Source: Dehalococcoidia bacterium UBA6627 (GTDB taxonomy: Bacteria > Chloroflexota > Dehalococcoidia > UBA2979). Taken from it: 24,914 bases of DNA. A model generated the notes under the pieces. It made no database searches. It had not been told where the DNA came from and saw nothing but the letters and a program-made list of their open reading frames with translations. Positions 7,747 to 15,586 of the stretch are shown here, piece by piece. The translations under genes and the position numbers were made by a program. The DNA is taken from contig DKLZ01000014.1 in the NCBI GenBank assembly GCA_002455955.1, positions 4,242-29,155 of the forward strand, in the 5' to 3' direction. Every line of letters starts with the position of its first letter. The first letter of the stretch is position 1.

Positions 7747-9450
7747 ATGGTTCAGCAGAGTCCAGCTGGCGAACAGTACCAGCAGGTGCTTTATCGAAAG
7801 TGGCGACCTCGCAACTTTGCGGATATCGTCGGCCAAGAGCCGATCACGACTACGCTGCAGCACGTAGTCGAAACTAGCACACCTGCTCACGCTTACCTAT
7901 TCAGTGGACCGCGAGGTACTGGTAAAACCTCGACTGGACGTATTTTGGCGAAAGCACTGAACTGTCGACCTGATATTGCAGGTAATGTTGATGCTGAGTG
8001 CGAAAACGCATACGACGAGGGACGAGCTTTCGATCTGATTGAAATGGACGCGGCGTCTAATCGAGGCATCGACGAGATTCGTGACCTGCGCGAAAACGTT
8101 GGATACGCACCGGCAATCGGACCTTATAAGGTCTACTTGATCGACGAAGCACACATGCTTACGGACGCTGCATTCAACGCATTATTGAAGACGCTCGAGG
8201 AACCACCGCCACACGTAATTTTTATTCTTGCAACAACGGAACCGCATCGAATTCCCGCAACCATTTCCTCGCGATGTCAAAGGTTTGATTTTCGACGTCA
8301 TACTCTTCCGATCATTATCGGACGATTGAAACTGGTTGGAGATCGTGAGGGCGTAAAAGCTACCGACGAAGTCTACGGTTTGATAGCGCGTCAAGCGACG
8401 GGGTCTCTTAGAGACGCCGAAAATCTGTTGGATCAATTAATCGCCTATCACGGTACGCAACTGACGATTGAGAACGTGCGGCTAGGGCTAGGCTTAGTAA
8501 TCGACGCAAGAGTTGAAGTGGTCGCTCGGGCGGCGATACATCGGGAACTTGCTGCCGGACTTACGGCGATAACTGCTGCACGCGACGATGGAATTTCGAT
8601 GAAACCATTCGTGCATGAAGTGATATACATGTTGCGAAACGCTCTGTTGATTAAGGCAGGTGCAGATAATCAGCTAGCACTCACTCGTGACGAAATCGAC
8701 GATCTAGTGGAAATGACTTCAGATGTGCGGACGCAAGACATCGTGACGACTTTGAGTGTATTTGGAAAGTTAGACTTTTCGGGAGATGCCTACGACTCAC
8801 TTCCGGTGGAAATTGCTCTAGCCGAGTTGTGTACGGGAATCAACATAGGACCGGAAAGAGCTCGCCCGACTGCCCCTTCGCAGGGTACTGGATCGACCGA
8901 TGTATCCGGAAACCGAAAGCAAGCTACGAGATATGAATCGCGAGGTAGATCGACAACGGCCGAAGTTAATGCAATATCTAAGAGCAGTCCGACTGGCCCA
9001 AGAAGGGATCAAGGTACTCCATCTCAGACGGCCGCAGCACCAAGTTCCCGACAGGCTTTCATCGCACCGGATGAAGGAGAAGTGTCTTCAGAATTGCAGG
9101 CGTTACGAAGTCAATGGGATGAGATTCGTGGAGTTACGAAGCGCTTGAACTTCAAAGCTGGTGCGTTAGTGGTGACAGCATTCCCGAAATCGATTGAAGG
9201 TGATCAGGTAGAGATTGGATTCCGCTATCCAAACCACGTAGAACAGATCCGCGAGAACGAGAATGGTGGATTATTGGCTGCGTTGGAGCAGGCGATTTCG
9301 AGTGCAGTGCAACGTGAGGTCAGGGTGGCACCTATTTTATGGAATGAATTAAACAACACAGGTCCTGCTCCAGCTCGCAAAACCTTGGGAGGGCATTTAG
9401 TTGAGGAAGCTAATGAGCTCGGAGCGATCGTAATCGAGGATGAGGATTGA
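7747..9450 (+). CDS. dnaX: DNA polymerase III subunit gamma/tau (clamp loader ATPase)
   Basis: DnaX is the AAA+ motor of the clamp loader that places the sliding clamp on primed DNA. The product is 567 residues. After a short leader comes QVLYRKWRPRNFADIVGQ. The Walker A motif GPRGTGKT lies at 54-61, Walker B LIDEAH at 131-136 (DEAH 133-136), and sensor/arginine-finger segments ATTEPHRIP and ISSRCQRFDF follow. A variable linker rich in Ser, Thr and Ala spans about 375-440. A C-terminal domain of about 100 residues (from LQALRSQWDEIRGVTKR) resembles the tau-type tail. The zinc module normally has four cysteines between Walker A and B; only Cys73 and Cys85 remain here. No A-AAA-AAG-like slippery site is seen in the linker, so a programmed short gamma form is not supported. 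The ATG at 7747 is the first start after an in-frame stop (7717-7719). Confidence 0.95.
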   Translation: MVQQSPAGEQYQQVLYRKWRPRNFADIVGQEPITTTLQHVVETSTPAHAYLFSGPRGTGKTSTGRILAKALNCRPDIAGNVDAECENAYDEGRAFDLIEMDAASNRGIDEIRDLRENVGYAPAIGPYKVYLIDEAHMLTDAAFNALLKTLEEPPPHVIFILATTEPHRIPATISSRCQRFDFRRHTLPIIIGRLKLVGDREGVKATDEVYGLIARQATGSLRDAENLLDQLIAYHGTQLTIENVRLGLGLVIDARVEVVARAAIHRELAAGLTAITAARDDGISMKPFVHEVIYMLRNALLIKAGADNQLALTRDEIDDLVEMTSDVRTQDIVTTLSVFGKLDFSGDAYDSLPVEIALAELCTGINIGPERARPTAPSQGTGSTDVSGNRKQATRYESRGRSTTAEVNAISKSSPTGPRRDQGTPSQTAAAPSSRQAFIAPDEGEVSSELQALRSQWDEIRGVTKRLNFKAGALVVTAFPKSIEGDQVEIGFRYPNHVEQIRENENGGLLAALEQAISSAVQREVRVAPILWNELNNTGPAPARKTLGGHLVEEANELGAIVIEDED

Positions 9451-9486
9451 ATCTCAAGTAGTGCGTGTGAAAGGCAGGTTGTTGTG

Positions 9487-10086
9487 ATGGCCAATACACC
9501 AATAAATCGCCTGATTGAAGCATTTCATCGCCTACCTGGGATTGGCCCGAAGAGTGCACAGCGTTTCGCATACTACGTACTCCGTGCACCAGAGGAAGAA
9601 GCACGTGACCTAGCCGATGCGTTGATAGAAGTTAAGCGGTCAGTGGTGCTATGTCAGCGCTGCCAGAACTTAACGGATAAGAATCCTTGCTGGATATGTC
9701 TCGACGAGAGTCGTAATCGGACAATCATATGTGTCGTTGAAGAACCTTTGGATGTTCAAGCAATTGAACGCAGCGGTGGGTTCAATGGTCTCTACCACGT
9801 GTTACATGGTGTGATTTCACCGTCGGATGGTGTGGGTCCCGAAGAACTCAAAATTTCCGAGTTGCTGATTAGGATTCGTGATATCGATAAAGAGATTATA
9901 GAAATAATTGTCGCTACTAATCCAAATTTAGAAGGTGAAGCAACTTCGATGTATCTTGCGAAACTGTTGCAGCCTTTAGATCTTTCGGTAACGAGGTTGG
10001 CTCGAGGGCTCCCTGCAGGAGCAGATCTTGAATACGCTGATGATGTGACGTTGGGTCGAGCATTGGAGTACCGCCAGAAGGTGTGA
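9487..10086 (+). CDS. recR: Recombination mediator protein RecR
   Basis: RecR acts with RecO (and RecF) to load RecA at single-strand gaps. The product is 199 residues. An N-terminal helix-hairpin-helix (RLPGIGPKSAQRFAYYVL) is followed by a four-cysteine zinc finger (Cys56, Cys59, Cys68, Cys71). A Toprim domain comes next (ICVVEEPLDVQAIERSGGF, then the ATNPNLEGEATSMYLAKLL segment), and the C-terminus carries LARGLPAGADLEYADDVTLG. I use the ATG at 9487, which has AGG eight bases ahead; a GTG directly before it (9484) is possible. The gene follows dnaX after 36 bases. The small ybaB gene that usually separates dnaX and recR is missing. Confidence 0.96.
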   Translation: MANTPINRLIEAFHRLPGIGPKSAQRFAYYVLRAPEEEARDLADALIEVKRSVVLCQRCQNLTDKNPCWICLDESRNRTIICVVEEPLDVQAIERSGGFNGLYHVLHGVISPSDGVGPEELKISELLIRIRDIDKEIIEIIVATNPNLEGEATSMYLAKLLQPLDLSVTRLARGLPAGADLEYADDVTLGRALEYRQKV

Positions 10087-10123
10087 TTCCGAAGTTCCCG
10101 TACAGTTTTGAGTTTGAGGACAC

Positions 10124-10918
10124 ATGCCAAGTCGAATACCCAGAGTTACTAAGACTGTAGCAATAGTGCTGAAGTCGCGACGACTTGGCGATGCCGATCG
10201 GATCATCACTTTGCTTACTCCTTTCCGTGGGAAAATTGATGTGATAGCTAAGGGGCTCTTACGTCCACGAAGCAAGATGGCAGGCCATCTGGAACCACTG
10301 ACAATGACCGAAGTGCTGCTTGCACATGGGCGAACGATGGATCTAGTGACACAAGCTCAGTCTGTGGAAACGTTTGCTGTGCTACATAACGACCTGCAGC
10401 ATTTGAGCACGGCGATGTATCTCCTAGAATTAACTGATCGTTTGACCGTGGAACATGCAGACGCGACCGAGATATATGAAATACTCGAACGGTCTCTCCG
10501 TGCTCTGGCACGGGAAGATGGAATTCAACTAGTCACTCGACGATTCGAGCTCGATCTGTTGACTGTGACGGGGTTTCGACCGGAGCTCGATCGATGTCTT
10601 GAAACTGGTGAACCGGTGGCAGCAGATGAAGCGTTTTGGACTCATCGAGGTGGTGGAGTCATAAGCAGCGATGCTCTTGCGAACTATCCTGAAGCGAGAA
10701 AGATCGATTCTCATGTTCTGCGTGTGTTGCGTGCTTACCAATCGTTGTCTTATGAGGAAGCTAGCCGGATTCGGATCGATCCCGATCTGGCAGGTCGCCT
10801 TGAGCAGGTAATGCACGAATTTGTTCGTACTCAAGCAGAGCGTGATCTAAAGAGTGCTGAATTTGTTGAAGAATCACGCCGTGTGTCTCTAGGCGTTGAT
10901 GCCGAATCTGACGCCTAG
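10124..10918 (+). CDS. recO: DNA repair protein RecO
   Basis: RecO anneals DNA strands and, with RecR, displaces single-strand binding protein so that RecA can load. The product is 264 residues. The N-terminal OB-fold is recognisable from VTKTVAIVLKSRRLGDADRI, followed by ITLLTPFRGKIDVIAKGLL and the RPRSKMAGHLEPLT segment. The helical C-terminal domain follows, including the conserved FELDLLTVTGFRPELDRC. The C-terminal zinc site found in many RecO proteins is not formed: only Cys158 remains and the other cysteine positions are replaced. The ATG at 10124 has GAGGA unusually close (three bases ahead), so the exact start is slightly uncertain. Its position directly behind recR supports the assignment. 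Confidence 0.92.
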   Translation: MPSRIPRVTKTVAIVLKSRRLGDADRIITLLTPFRGKIDVIAKGLLRPRSKMAGHLEPLTMTEVLLAHGRTMDLVTQAQSVETFAVLHNDLQHLSTAMYLLELTDRLTVEHADATEIYEILERSLRALAREDGIQLVTRRFELDLLTVTGFRPELDRCLETGEPVAADEAFWTHRGGGVISSDALANYPEARKIDSHVLRVLRAYQSLSYEEASRIRIDPDLAGRLEQVMHEFVRTQAERDLKSAEFVEESRRVSLGVDAESDA

Positions 10919-10926
10919 CCTTTCTT
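10889..10926 (+). terminator. Probable terminator at the recO stop codon
   Basis: CTAGGCGT (10889-10896) pairs perfectly with ACGCCTAG (10911-10918) across a 14-base loop. The second arm contains the recO stop codon. A T-rich tail, CCTTTCTT, follows. This is the most terminator-like hairpin in the window and would close the ybeY-dnaX-recR-recO transcript. Confidence 0.5.
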
Positions 10927-11031
10927 ACTATCTTTCGGCAGTTACACAACTTCTGTCGATAGCACATTGAGAAGGCGAATGTCTGTCAAAAGCATGGTTC
11001 GCTTCGGTGATTGGTTAGAAGTTTCTTTCAG

Positions 11032-11082
11032 TAACAGCTATTTCGTGAAGCTTGTTGTTTAGGAACATCAGCTTTGCTGTTA
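11032..11082 (-). terminator. Nested hairpin at the 3' end of the polyprenyl synthase transcript
   Basis: TAACAGC (11032-11038) pairs with GCTGTTA (11076-11082, which includes the stop codon of the minus-strand gene). Inside lies a second stem, AAGCT (11048-11052) with AGCTT (11070-11074), extended by TGTT/AACA (11056-11059/11064-11067). No U-run follows on either strand. It is a possible U-independent terminator or RNA-stabilising structure. Confidence 0.4.
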
Positions 11083-12369
11083 AGAATCTCGCTCTAGGAC
11101 GTAATCAACTAATCTGTCGAGAGTCTTCCGAGTTTCTCCTACCGGTAAGGCTTGAAGGGTTTCGCGTGCCTCCTGACCGAAGCGGTGTGCGGTCTCGATG
11201 CTTTCGGCAACGTAAGTAGAAGTGAGGATGTCTTGAATGGCATGGTCGAAGTTGGCACGTCGGCGTTGCCCCTCAAAAGCTCGTTTGATTGGGTTGTCAT
11301 TGGGTTTTTGCTGCATGTAGAGAATTGCTGGCAATGTAAGAGTTCCGGAGCGAAGGTCAGAGCCAACAGGTTTACCCATAATTTCCGGGTCCCCCGTGAA
11401 ATCGAGGACGTCATCGATGATTTGAAAAGCTACACCCAGCCGCAGGCCGTAGGTTCGCATTGCTTCGATTTGGTCGGTTGGTGCGTTGGAAACGAGTGCG
11501 CCACCCTCTGCCGCGGTGCTAAAAAGACTAGCCGTCTTTCCTGTGATCCGGTCGAGGTATCTTTGCACGTCTTCGGAATACTCGAAGACTGTCACATCCT
11601 GCGTTAGTTCACCGCGGACCATCATCATTAATGTTTCAGCAAAGCGACGGACGACTTCAGTATTGTTTGTACGAGCGATTAGTTCAGCCGCATTGGCAAA
11701 CATGTAATCACCGAGCATGACTGAAGCAGAGTTACCAAACAGGCTATTTGCAGTAGTGTTTCCGCGACGTTCATCAGCTTCGTCGATGACGTCGTCATGA
11801 ACGAGTGAAGCTGAATGCAATAACTCAACGCTAGCGGCAAGTGGGACAACCTTATCGAGATTATAATTACCTAGGCGAGCAGCAAGAAGCGCGATCCCCG
11901 GTCGCATCATCTTTCCACTTCCAGTGAGTTGCTGGGTGAGCATTGTTTCGAGGAAGTCGAAGCCGACACCCTGTGCAACATTACTGAGAGTTTCAGTTAC
12001 TAAAGGGAGATCGCTCGCAACGGGTCCGTATAGTGCTGAATTTGTTGGCGCAGATAGATTTTTATCCAAGGAATCCGAAGCAGGTTTGATCATGTCCTGC
12101 ATGAGGTTGTTTTCCTTGATTGAGTTTTTGGCGACATAAGTTAGCTCAGGCTCATTCATTGCTTTCGAGAGGTAGTGATGTGCGGTGGTTGAAGGTAATG
12201 CACGCCAGAGAGCTAGGTAGGCGAGACCACCTATGCCGGCAGTTGCAACCGAAAGTGCAATCGTTGCGGCGCGCACTCGGGACACAGGGTACTGGTAACG
12301 GGAAGCAATTCCCGCACAGACGCCACCAACGACTGCATGTTCGACATCGCGGCTAGTAGCGATCGGCAT
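11080..12369 (-). CDS. Polyprenyl diphosphate synthase with N-terminal PspC domain
   Basis: This is a trans-isoprenyl diphosphate synthase that would extend farnesyl- or geranylgeranyl-diphosphate to a long chain, probably the quinone side chain used with complex I. In the 429-residue product the catalytic part spans about 120-429. It has GSGKMMRPGI (150-159), the first Asp-rich motif DDVID (192-196) with RRG after it, and the second DDVLD (319-323) with GKPVGSDLRSGTLTLP. Ala187, five residues before the first motif, is small, which fits long-chain products. Residues about 8-59 look like a PspC domain (VVGGVCAGIASRYQYPVSRV, then a hydrophobic helix ending LWRALP). A linker of about 60 residues joins the two. 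The start ATG has GGAG seven bases ahead; Met71 has no ribosome site, so the fusion appears genuine. The gene follows tatD after 39 bases. Confidence 0.9.
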   Translation of the reverse strand: MPIATSRDVEHAVVGGVCAGIASRYQYPVSRVRAATIALSVATAGIGGLAYLALWRALPSTTAHHYLSKAMNEPELTYVAKNSIKENNLMQDMIKPASDSLDKNLSAPTNSALYGPVASDLPLVTETLSNVAQGVGFDFLETMLTQQLTGSGKMMRPGIALLAARLGNYNLDKVVPLAASVELLHSASLVHDDVIDEADERRGNTTANSLFGNSASVMLGDYMFANAAELIARTNNTEVVRRFAETLMMMVRGELTQDVTVFEYSEDVQRYLDRITGKTASLFSTAAEGGALVSNAPTDQIEAMRTYGLRLGVAFQIIDDVLDFTGDPEIMGKPVGSDLRSGTLTLPAILYMQQKPNDNPIKRAFEGQRRRANFDHAIQDILTSTYVAESIETAHRFGQEARETLQALPVGETRKTLDRLVDYVLERDS

Positions 12370-12408
12370 GTAGTTTCTCCGTAGCGGTCTATCCGCGGTA
12401 CTTGTTTA

Positions 12409-13266
12409 TCATGTAGTGGTGATGTCGAAGAGCACACGTGCGTTATCAGCAGTCACGTTGGCTACGATCTCAGGTTGTTCTCCTCGAAGTTGTGCGACGA
12501 ATCGTGCAGTCTCGACCACCAATGCTGGTTCATTGCGATACCCACGGTGGGGGACCGGTGTCAGGTAAGGGCAGTCCGTCTCTAGAAGCATACCTGTGAG
12601 TGGGATTGACTGCGCTACGTCCTGTCCACGATTCTTGTTCGTCCCCTTGCTGGGGTAGGTAACCGTGCCTGGGATAGATATAAGGAATCCAAGTTCAAGA
12701 TAGCGTTGCGCGAGAGCACTGTCGCCACTAAAGCAGTGCAGCATACCGATAGGGCGTTCGTCTCCTTGTTTAGTTCGAGGGAGATAGCGGCCAACTTGGC
12801 TAGCCCATGCTTTGAGGATCTCGTAAGTAGCATCGTCAGCTTCACGTGAGTGAATTACGACAGGTAGGCTGTGCTCCAGTGCTAATTCGAGTTGCCAGGA
12901 GAACGCACGTTCTTGTTCCTCTGTACTTGAAAAGTTGCGGAAGAAGTCCAAACCAATTTCTCCGACAGCTACGAAGTCGCCGTCTGCAACAAGCTGTTCG
13001 AGCTCGGCCTTCTGAGTGCCGAGATGTTTAGCTTCGTGAGGATGTAAGCCGGCAACAGCATGAATACGAGGGTCTTGATCTGCGAGCTCTGCAGCCTGAC
13101 GGGATGTTTTGAGGTCGACGCCGACTTCGATGATGGCGCTCAGTCCGGCAGACCAACTTCGCTCCAGAACAGCTGAGTGGTCATTGTGGAGTTCCTTGTC
13201 CCACGTATGTGCGTGAGAGTCGATAATGCCGGGTAGACTTTCGGGGAAAGTTGTAGCTGATTTCAT
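12409..13266 (-). CDS. tatD: TatD family metal-dependent DNase
   Basis: This is a TIM-barrel amidohydrolase-superfamily nuclease, cytoplasmic, of the TatD/YcfH/YjjV group linked to DNA repair and 3'-5' exonuclease activity. The product is 285 residues. The metal ligands are all in place: His18 and His20 in DSHAH, Glu103 in VGEIGLDFF, His139 in VVIHSRE, His177 in MLHCFSG, and Asp231 in LLETDCPYLTPVPHRG, followed by YRNEP. The physiological substrate cannot be read from the sequence. It lies in the minus-strand block behind metG, a common neighbourhood for this family, and before the prenyl synthase. Only a weak GAGA precedes the ATG. Confidence 0.93.
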   Translation of the reverse strand: MKSATTFPESLPGIIDSHAHTWDKELHNDHSAVLERSWSAGLSAIIEVGVDLKTSRQAAELADQDPRIHAVAGLHPHEAKHLGTQKAELEQLVADGDFVAVGEIGLDFFRNFSSTEEQERAFSWQLELALEHSLPVVIHSREADDATYEILKAWASQVGRYLPRTKQGDERPIGMLHCFSGDSALAQRYLELGFLISIPGTVTYPSKGTNKNRGQDVAQSIPLTGMLLETDCPYLTPVPHRGYRNEPALVVETARFVAQLRGEQPEIVANVTADNARVLFDITTT

Positions 13267-13300
13267 TGGTGCTATCTCAGAATCGTGTGAATAGTGTTTC

Positions 13301-13420
13301 TTACACTGGGATATCTTTGATGGTGCTGTCTGCCGAACCCACCAGTGATTTTGCAGAAAGTGCTTCGGTTTCTATAGATCGGTAACCGTCCCGCCATCCT
13401 GAATCGAGTTGTTCAAGCAT
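13301..13420 (-). CDS. Possible 39-residue small protein between metG and tatD
   Basis: An ATG-initiated frame of 39 residues begins MLEQLDSGWRDGYRSIE and ends STIKDIPV. It fills much of the 212-base gap between two genes of the same strand. It is polar, without membrane helix or cysteine. An in-frame stop lies just upstream, so this is the full frame. The ribosome site is weak. An overlapping 31-codon GTG frame exists in the same gap. I recognise no family, and it may be chance. Confidence 0.28.
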   Translation of the reverse strand: MLEQLDSGWRDGYRSIETEALSAKSLVGSADSTIKDIPV

Positions 13421-13478
13421 TGAGAGAGATCTTGCCGAGGTTGGTCATTCTGAGCAACGATTTTCACGATATCTTGCG

Positions 13479-15176
13479 CTAGGTACCTAACGCTGCCTCC
13501 TCTTCCTCGACGATGGAATCGTCAAGCTTACGGAATAGAGGACTAGGCTCTGGTAGGAGAGTTTCACCTGCTACAGGTGTGCGTCCCCATCCTGCTTCTT
13601 GCACTTCACCAGAATGGCCAAGAAAGTCCCAGGCGGCAGCACACGTGAAGGGAAGAAATGGCTGGAGGAGGGTGGTTATTCCGCTAATCGCGTTGATAGC
13701 GGTATGAAGAGTTTCACCTGCATGTTCTGGATCATTTTTTACGGCAGACCAAGGAGCACGTTCCTCAAGGTATTGATTTGTTCCTTGAGCGATCTCCATC
13801 GTGCTCGCGAGTGCTCGACGAAGTTGCACTTCGTTGATTTGTTCGCCGACTATTTCGAACGCATCGTCAACACGGCGGAGCAAAGTCTCAGATTCCTGAG
13901 AGAGAGAGGAAGGAGTGGCAGGAGTGCGACCTTCGAAGTTACGGCGCGTGATAGTGAGGACTCGGTTGACCAAGTTCCCCCAACGTGCGACGAGTTCGTC
14001 GTTGTTGCGTCGCACGTATTCGGACCAAGAAAAATCCGAGTCAGACGTTTCTGGCATCAGAACCGTTAGTGCGTAACGCAATGGATCCGGATCGTAGCGA
14101 TCGAGGTAATCAGGCATCCATATAGCCCAATTGCCGCTAGTCGATGCCTTCGACCCAGAGATTGTTACGTACTGGTTCGCCGGCACATCGTAGGGCAAGT
14201 TTAAATCACCGTAACCCATTAGCATCGCGGGCCAGATAAGTGTATGGAACGGTACGTTATCTTTACCTTGAAAATAAATTATTCGTGACTCAGAATTTTG
14301 CCACCAGTTCTTCCAATCGTCCGGTCGTCCTTCGATCTGAGCCCACTCTTTTGTGGCAGAGAGATAGCCGATTACAGCTTCGAACCAGACATAGATTCTT
14401 TTGTTCTCATAACCGTCTAATGGGACGGAAATACCCCAATCGATATCACGGGTGATCGCGCGATCGTGGAGCCCTTCTCGGAGCATGCCCAGCGTGAAGT
14501 TCCTAACTGCAGGTCGCCAGTGTGTCTGTTGCGTAACCCATTCCGTAAGGGAGTCATTAAATGCGGACAGCTTAATGAAGTGATGTTTTGTTGTTTTTGG
14601 AACCGGTGAAGCAGCACTGAGTTTCGAACGTGGATTGATCAATTCGAATGCGTCTAAAGTGCGACCGCAGTCGTCGCATTGGTCGCCACGAGCTTGCGTG
14701 TATTCACAGTGAGGGCAAGTCCCTTCGACATAACGGTCGGGCAAGAAGCGATCTGCCTGCGGGTCATATAGGAGGGTTTGTTCAGCTTCGTAGAGGTATC
14801 CCCGCTCGAGAAGTGTCAGGAATATGTCCTGAGTGACTTTGGCATGATTTTCGGTGTCGGTGGTCGTGAATAGATCGAAGCTGATACCGAAACGGTTGAA
14901 GGTATCGAGAAAGCTTTCGTGGAAGCGTTCGAAAACTTCAGTGGGGGTCGTACCTTCAGATTCGGCACGAACGGTAACAGGTGTTCCATGCGAATCTGAT
15001 CCTGAGACCATAAGCGTGTGGTTTCCGAGCATACGGTGGTAACGCGCGTAGATATCAGCAGGAAGGTAAGCACCTGCGATCTGGCCCGCGTGCAGGTGTC
15101 CGTTGGCGTATGGCCATGCAACGGCTATAAGGATGGTTTCGGGAGAAAGGCGAGTATTGGAATGAGATGAAGTCAT
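13479..15176 (-). CDS. metG: Methionine--tRNA ligase
   Basis: MetG is a class I aminoacyl-tRNA synthetase that charges initiator and elongator tRNA-Met. With the ATG at 15176 the product is 565 residues. An AGGA nine bases ahead supports this start; the frame continues upstream to a GTG at 15242 but the extra 22 residues are unlike the family. The HIGH-type motif is HLHA (27-30) in WPYANGHLHAGQIAGAYLP. The insert holds a four-cysteine knuckle (Cys154, Cys157, Cys167, Cys170). The KMSKS-type loop reads KASTS (343-347) in YVTISGSKASTSGNWAIW. The helical anticodon-binding domain follows. There is no C-terminal tRNA-binding or dimerisation domain, which puts it among the shorter MetG forms. It is the first gene of the metG-tatD-prenyl synthase block. 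Confidence 0.95.
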   Translation of the reverse strand: MTSSHSNTRLSPETILIAVAWPYANGHLHAGQIAGAYLPADIYARYHRMLGNHTLMVSGSDSHGTPVTVRAESEGTTPTEVFERFHESFLDTFNRFGISFDLFTTTDTENHAKVTQDIFLTLLERGYLYEAEQTLLYDPQADRFLPDRYVEGTCPHCEYTQARGDQCDDCGRTLDAFELINPRSKLSAASPVPKTTKHHFIKLSAFNDSLTEWVTQQTHWRPAVRNFTLGMLREGLHDRAITRDIDWGISVPLDGYENKRIYVWFEAVIGYLSATKEWAQIEGRPDDWKNWWQNSESRIIYFQGKDNVPFHTLIWPAMLMGYGDLNLPYDVPANQYVTISGSKASTSGNWAIWMPDYLDRYDPDPLRYALTVLMPETSDSDFSWSEYVRRNNDELVARWGNLVNRVLTITRRNFEGRTPATPSSLSQESETLLRRVDDAFEIVGEQINEVQLRRALASTMEIAQGTNQYLEERAPWSAVKNDPEHAGETLHTAINAISGITTLLQPFLPFTCAAAWDFLGHSGEVQEAGWGRTPVAGETLLPEPSPLFRKLDDSIVEEEEAALGT

Positions 15177-15316
15177 GCTGATTGATCCTAGCATCTCGCT
15201 TGGTGTGGATCCGTGGTCATAGGTCAAATTCCAAGAAGTCACGCTGAGAGATTGGACCGAAGATCAAGAATTCTTATTCATGGGACGAGACATAACTGCA
15301 CGAGGCAGATACGAAT

Positions 15317-15328
15317 CTGTTACAACAG
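15317..15328. repeat. 12-bp palindrome CTGTTACAACAG
   Basis: CTGTT and AACAG flank the two central bases AC. It lies between the divergent metG and guaB3 genes and is of operator-like size. This may be chance; no regulator is evident nearby. Confidence 0.3.
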
Positions 15329-15454
15329 GTAAGTGATTCCATGTGGCTATAAATTGTTTTGTTTTTGCGTGAGGTAATGAGGGCGTTAACTCGGAAATCT
15401 TGCGGTTTGGACAGAATATCAGCGATAAAGTTTTGTATTCGTTATTCGTCCTTA

Positions 15455-15483
15455 TTGACCGATATTACGGAGGAGGATACGCT
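15455..15483 (+). promoter_or_regulatory. Possible guaB3 promoter
   Basis: TTGACC (15455-15460) and TACGCT (15478-15483) are 17 bases apart. They match the -35 consensus and the loose -10 pattern TAnnnT. Transcription from here would give a leader of about 140 bases that includes both hairpins upstream of guaB3. Confidence 0.35.
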
Positions 15484-15544
15484 CTCTCGAAATTCGGAAC
15501 AGGTCAACCGGCGGGATCATTCCGATGGAGCACTGTCCAAGTTA

Positions 15545-15570
15545 TATGCTCTTCAAAATAGAAGAGTATA
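15545..15570 (+). promoter_or_regulatory. First hairpin of the guaB3 leader
   Basis: TATGCTCTTC (15545-15554) pairs with GAAGAGTATA (15561-15570) over ten positions, one of them a G-T wobble, with loop AAAATA. A TTTTT run follows after eight bases (15579-15583). It is terminator- or attenuator-like, but the T-run is offset from the stem. Confidence 0.5.
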
Positions 15571-15586
15571 AGTACGCGTTTTTGCA

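Noticed and set aside
8870..9060. Programmed frameshift producing a short gamma form of DnaX
   Set aside because: No A-rich slippery heptamer or following stem is seen in the linker region.
11152..11607. 151-codon plus-strand frame inside the prenyl synthase gene
   Set aside because: It lies antisense to a gene with complete motifs. The translated sequence has no recognisable domain, and it is a shadow frame.
15359..15571. 70-codon plus-strand frame upstream of guaB3
   Set aside because: No fitting ribosome site, atypical composition, and overlap with the leader hairpin. Better explained as leader sequence.
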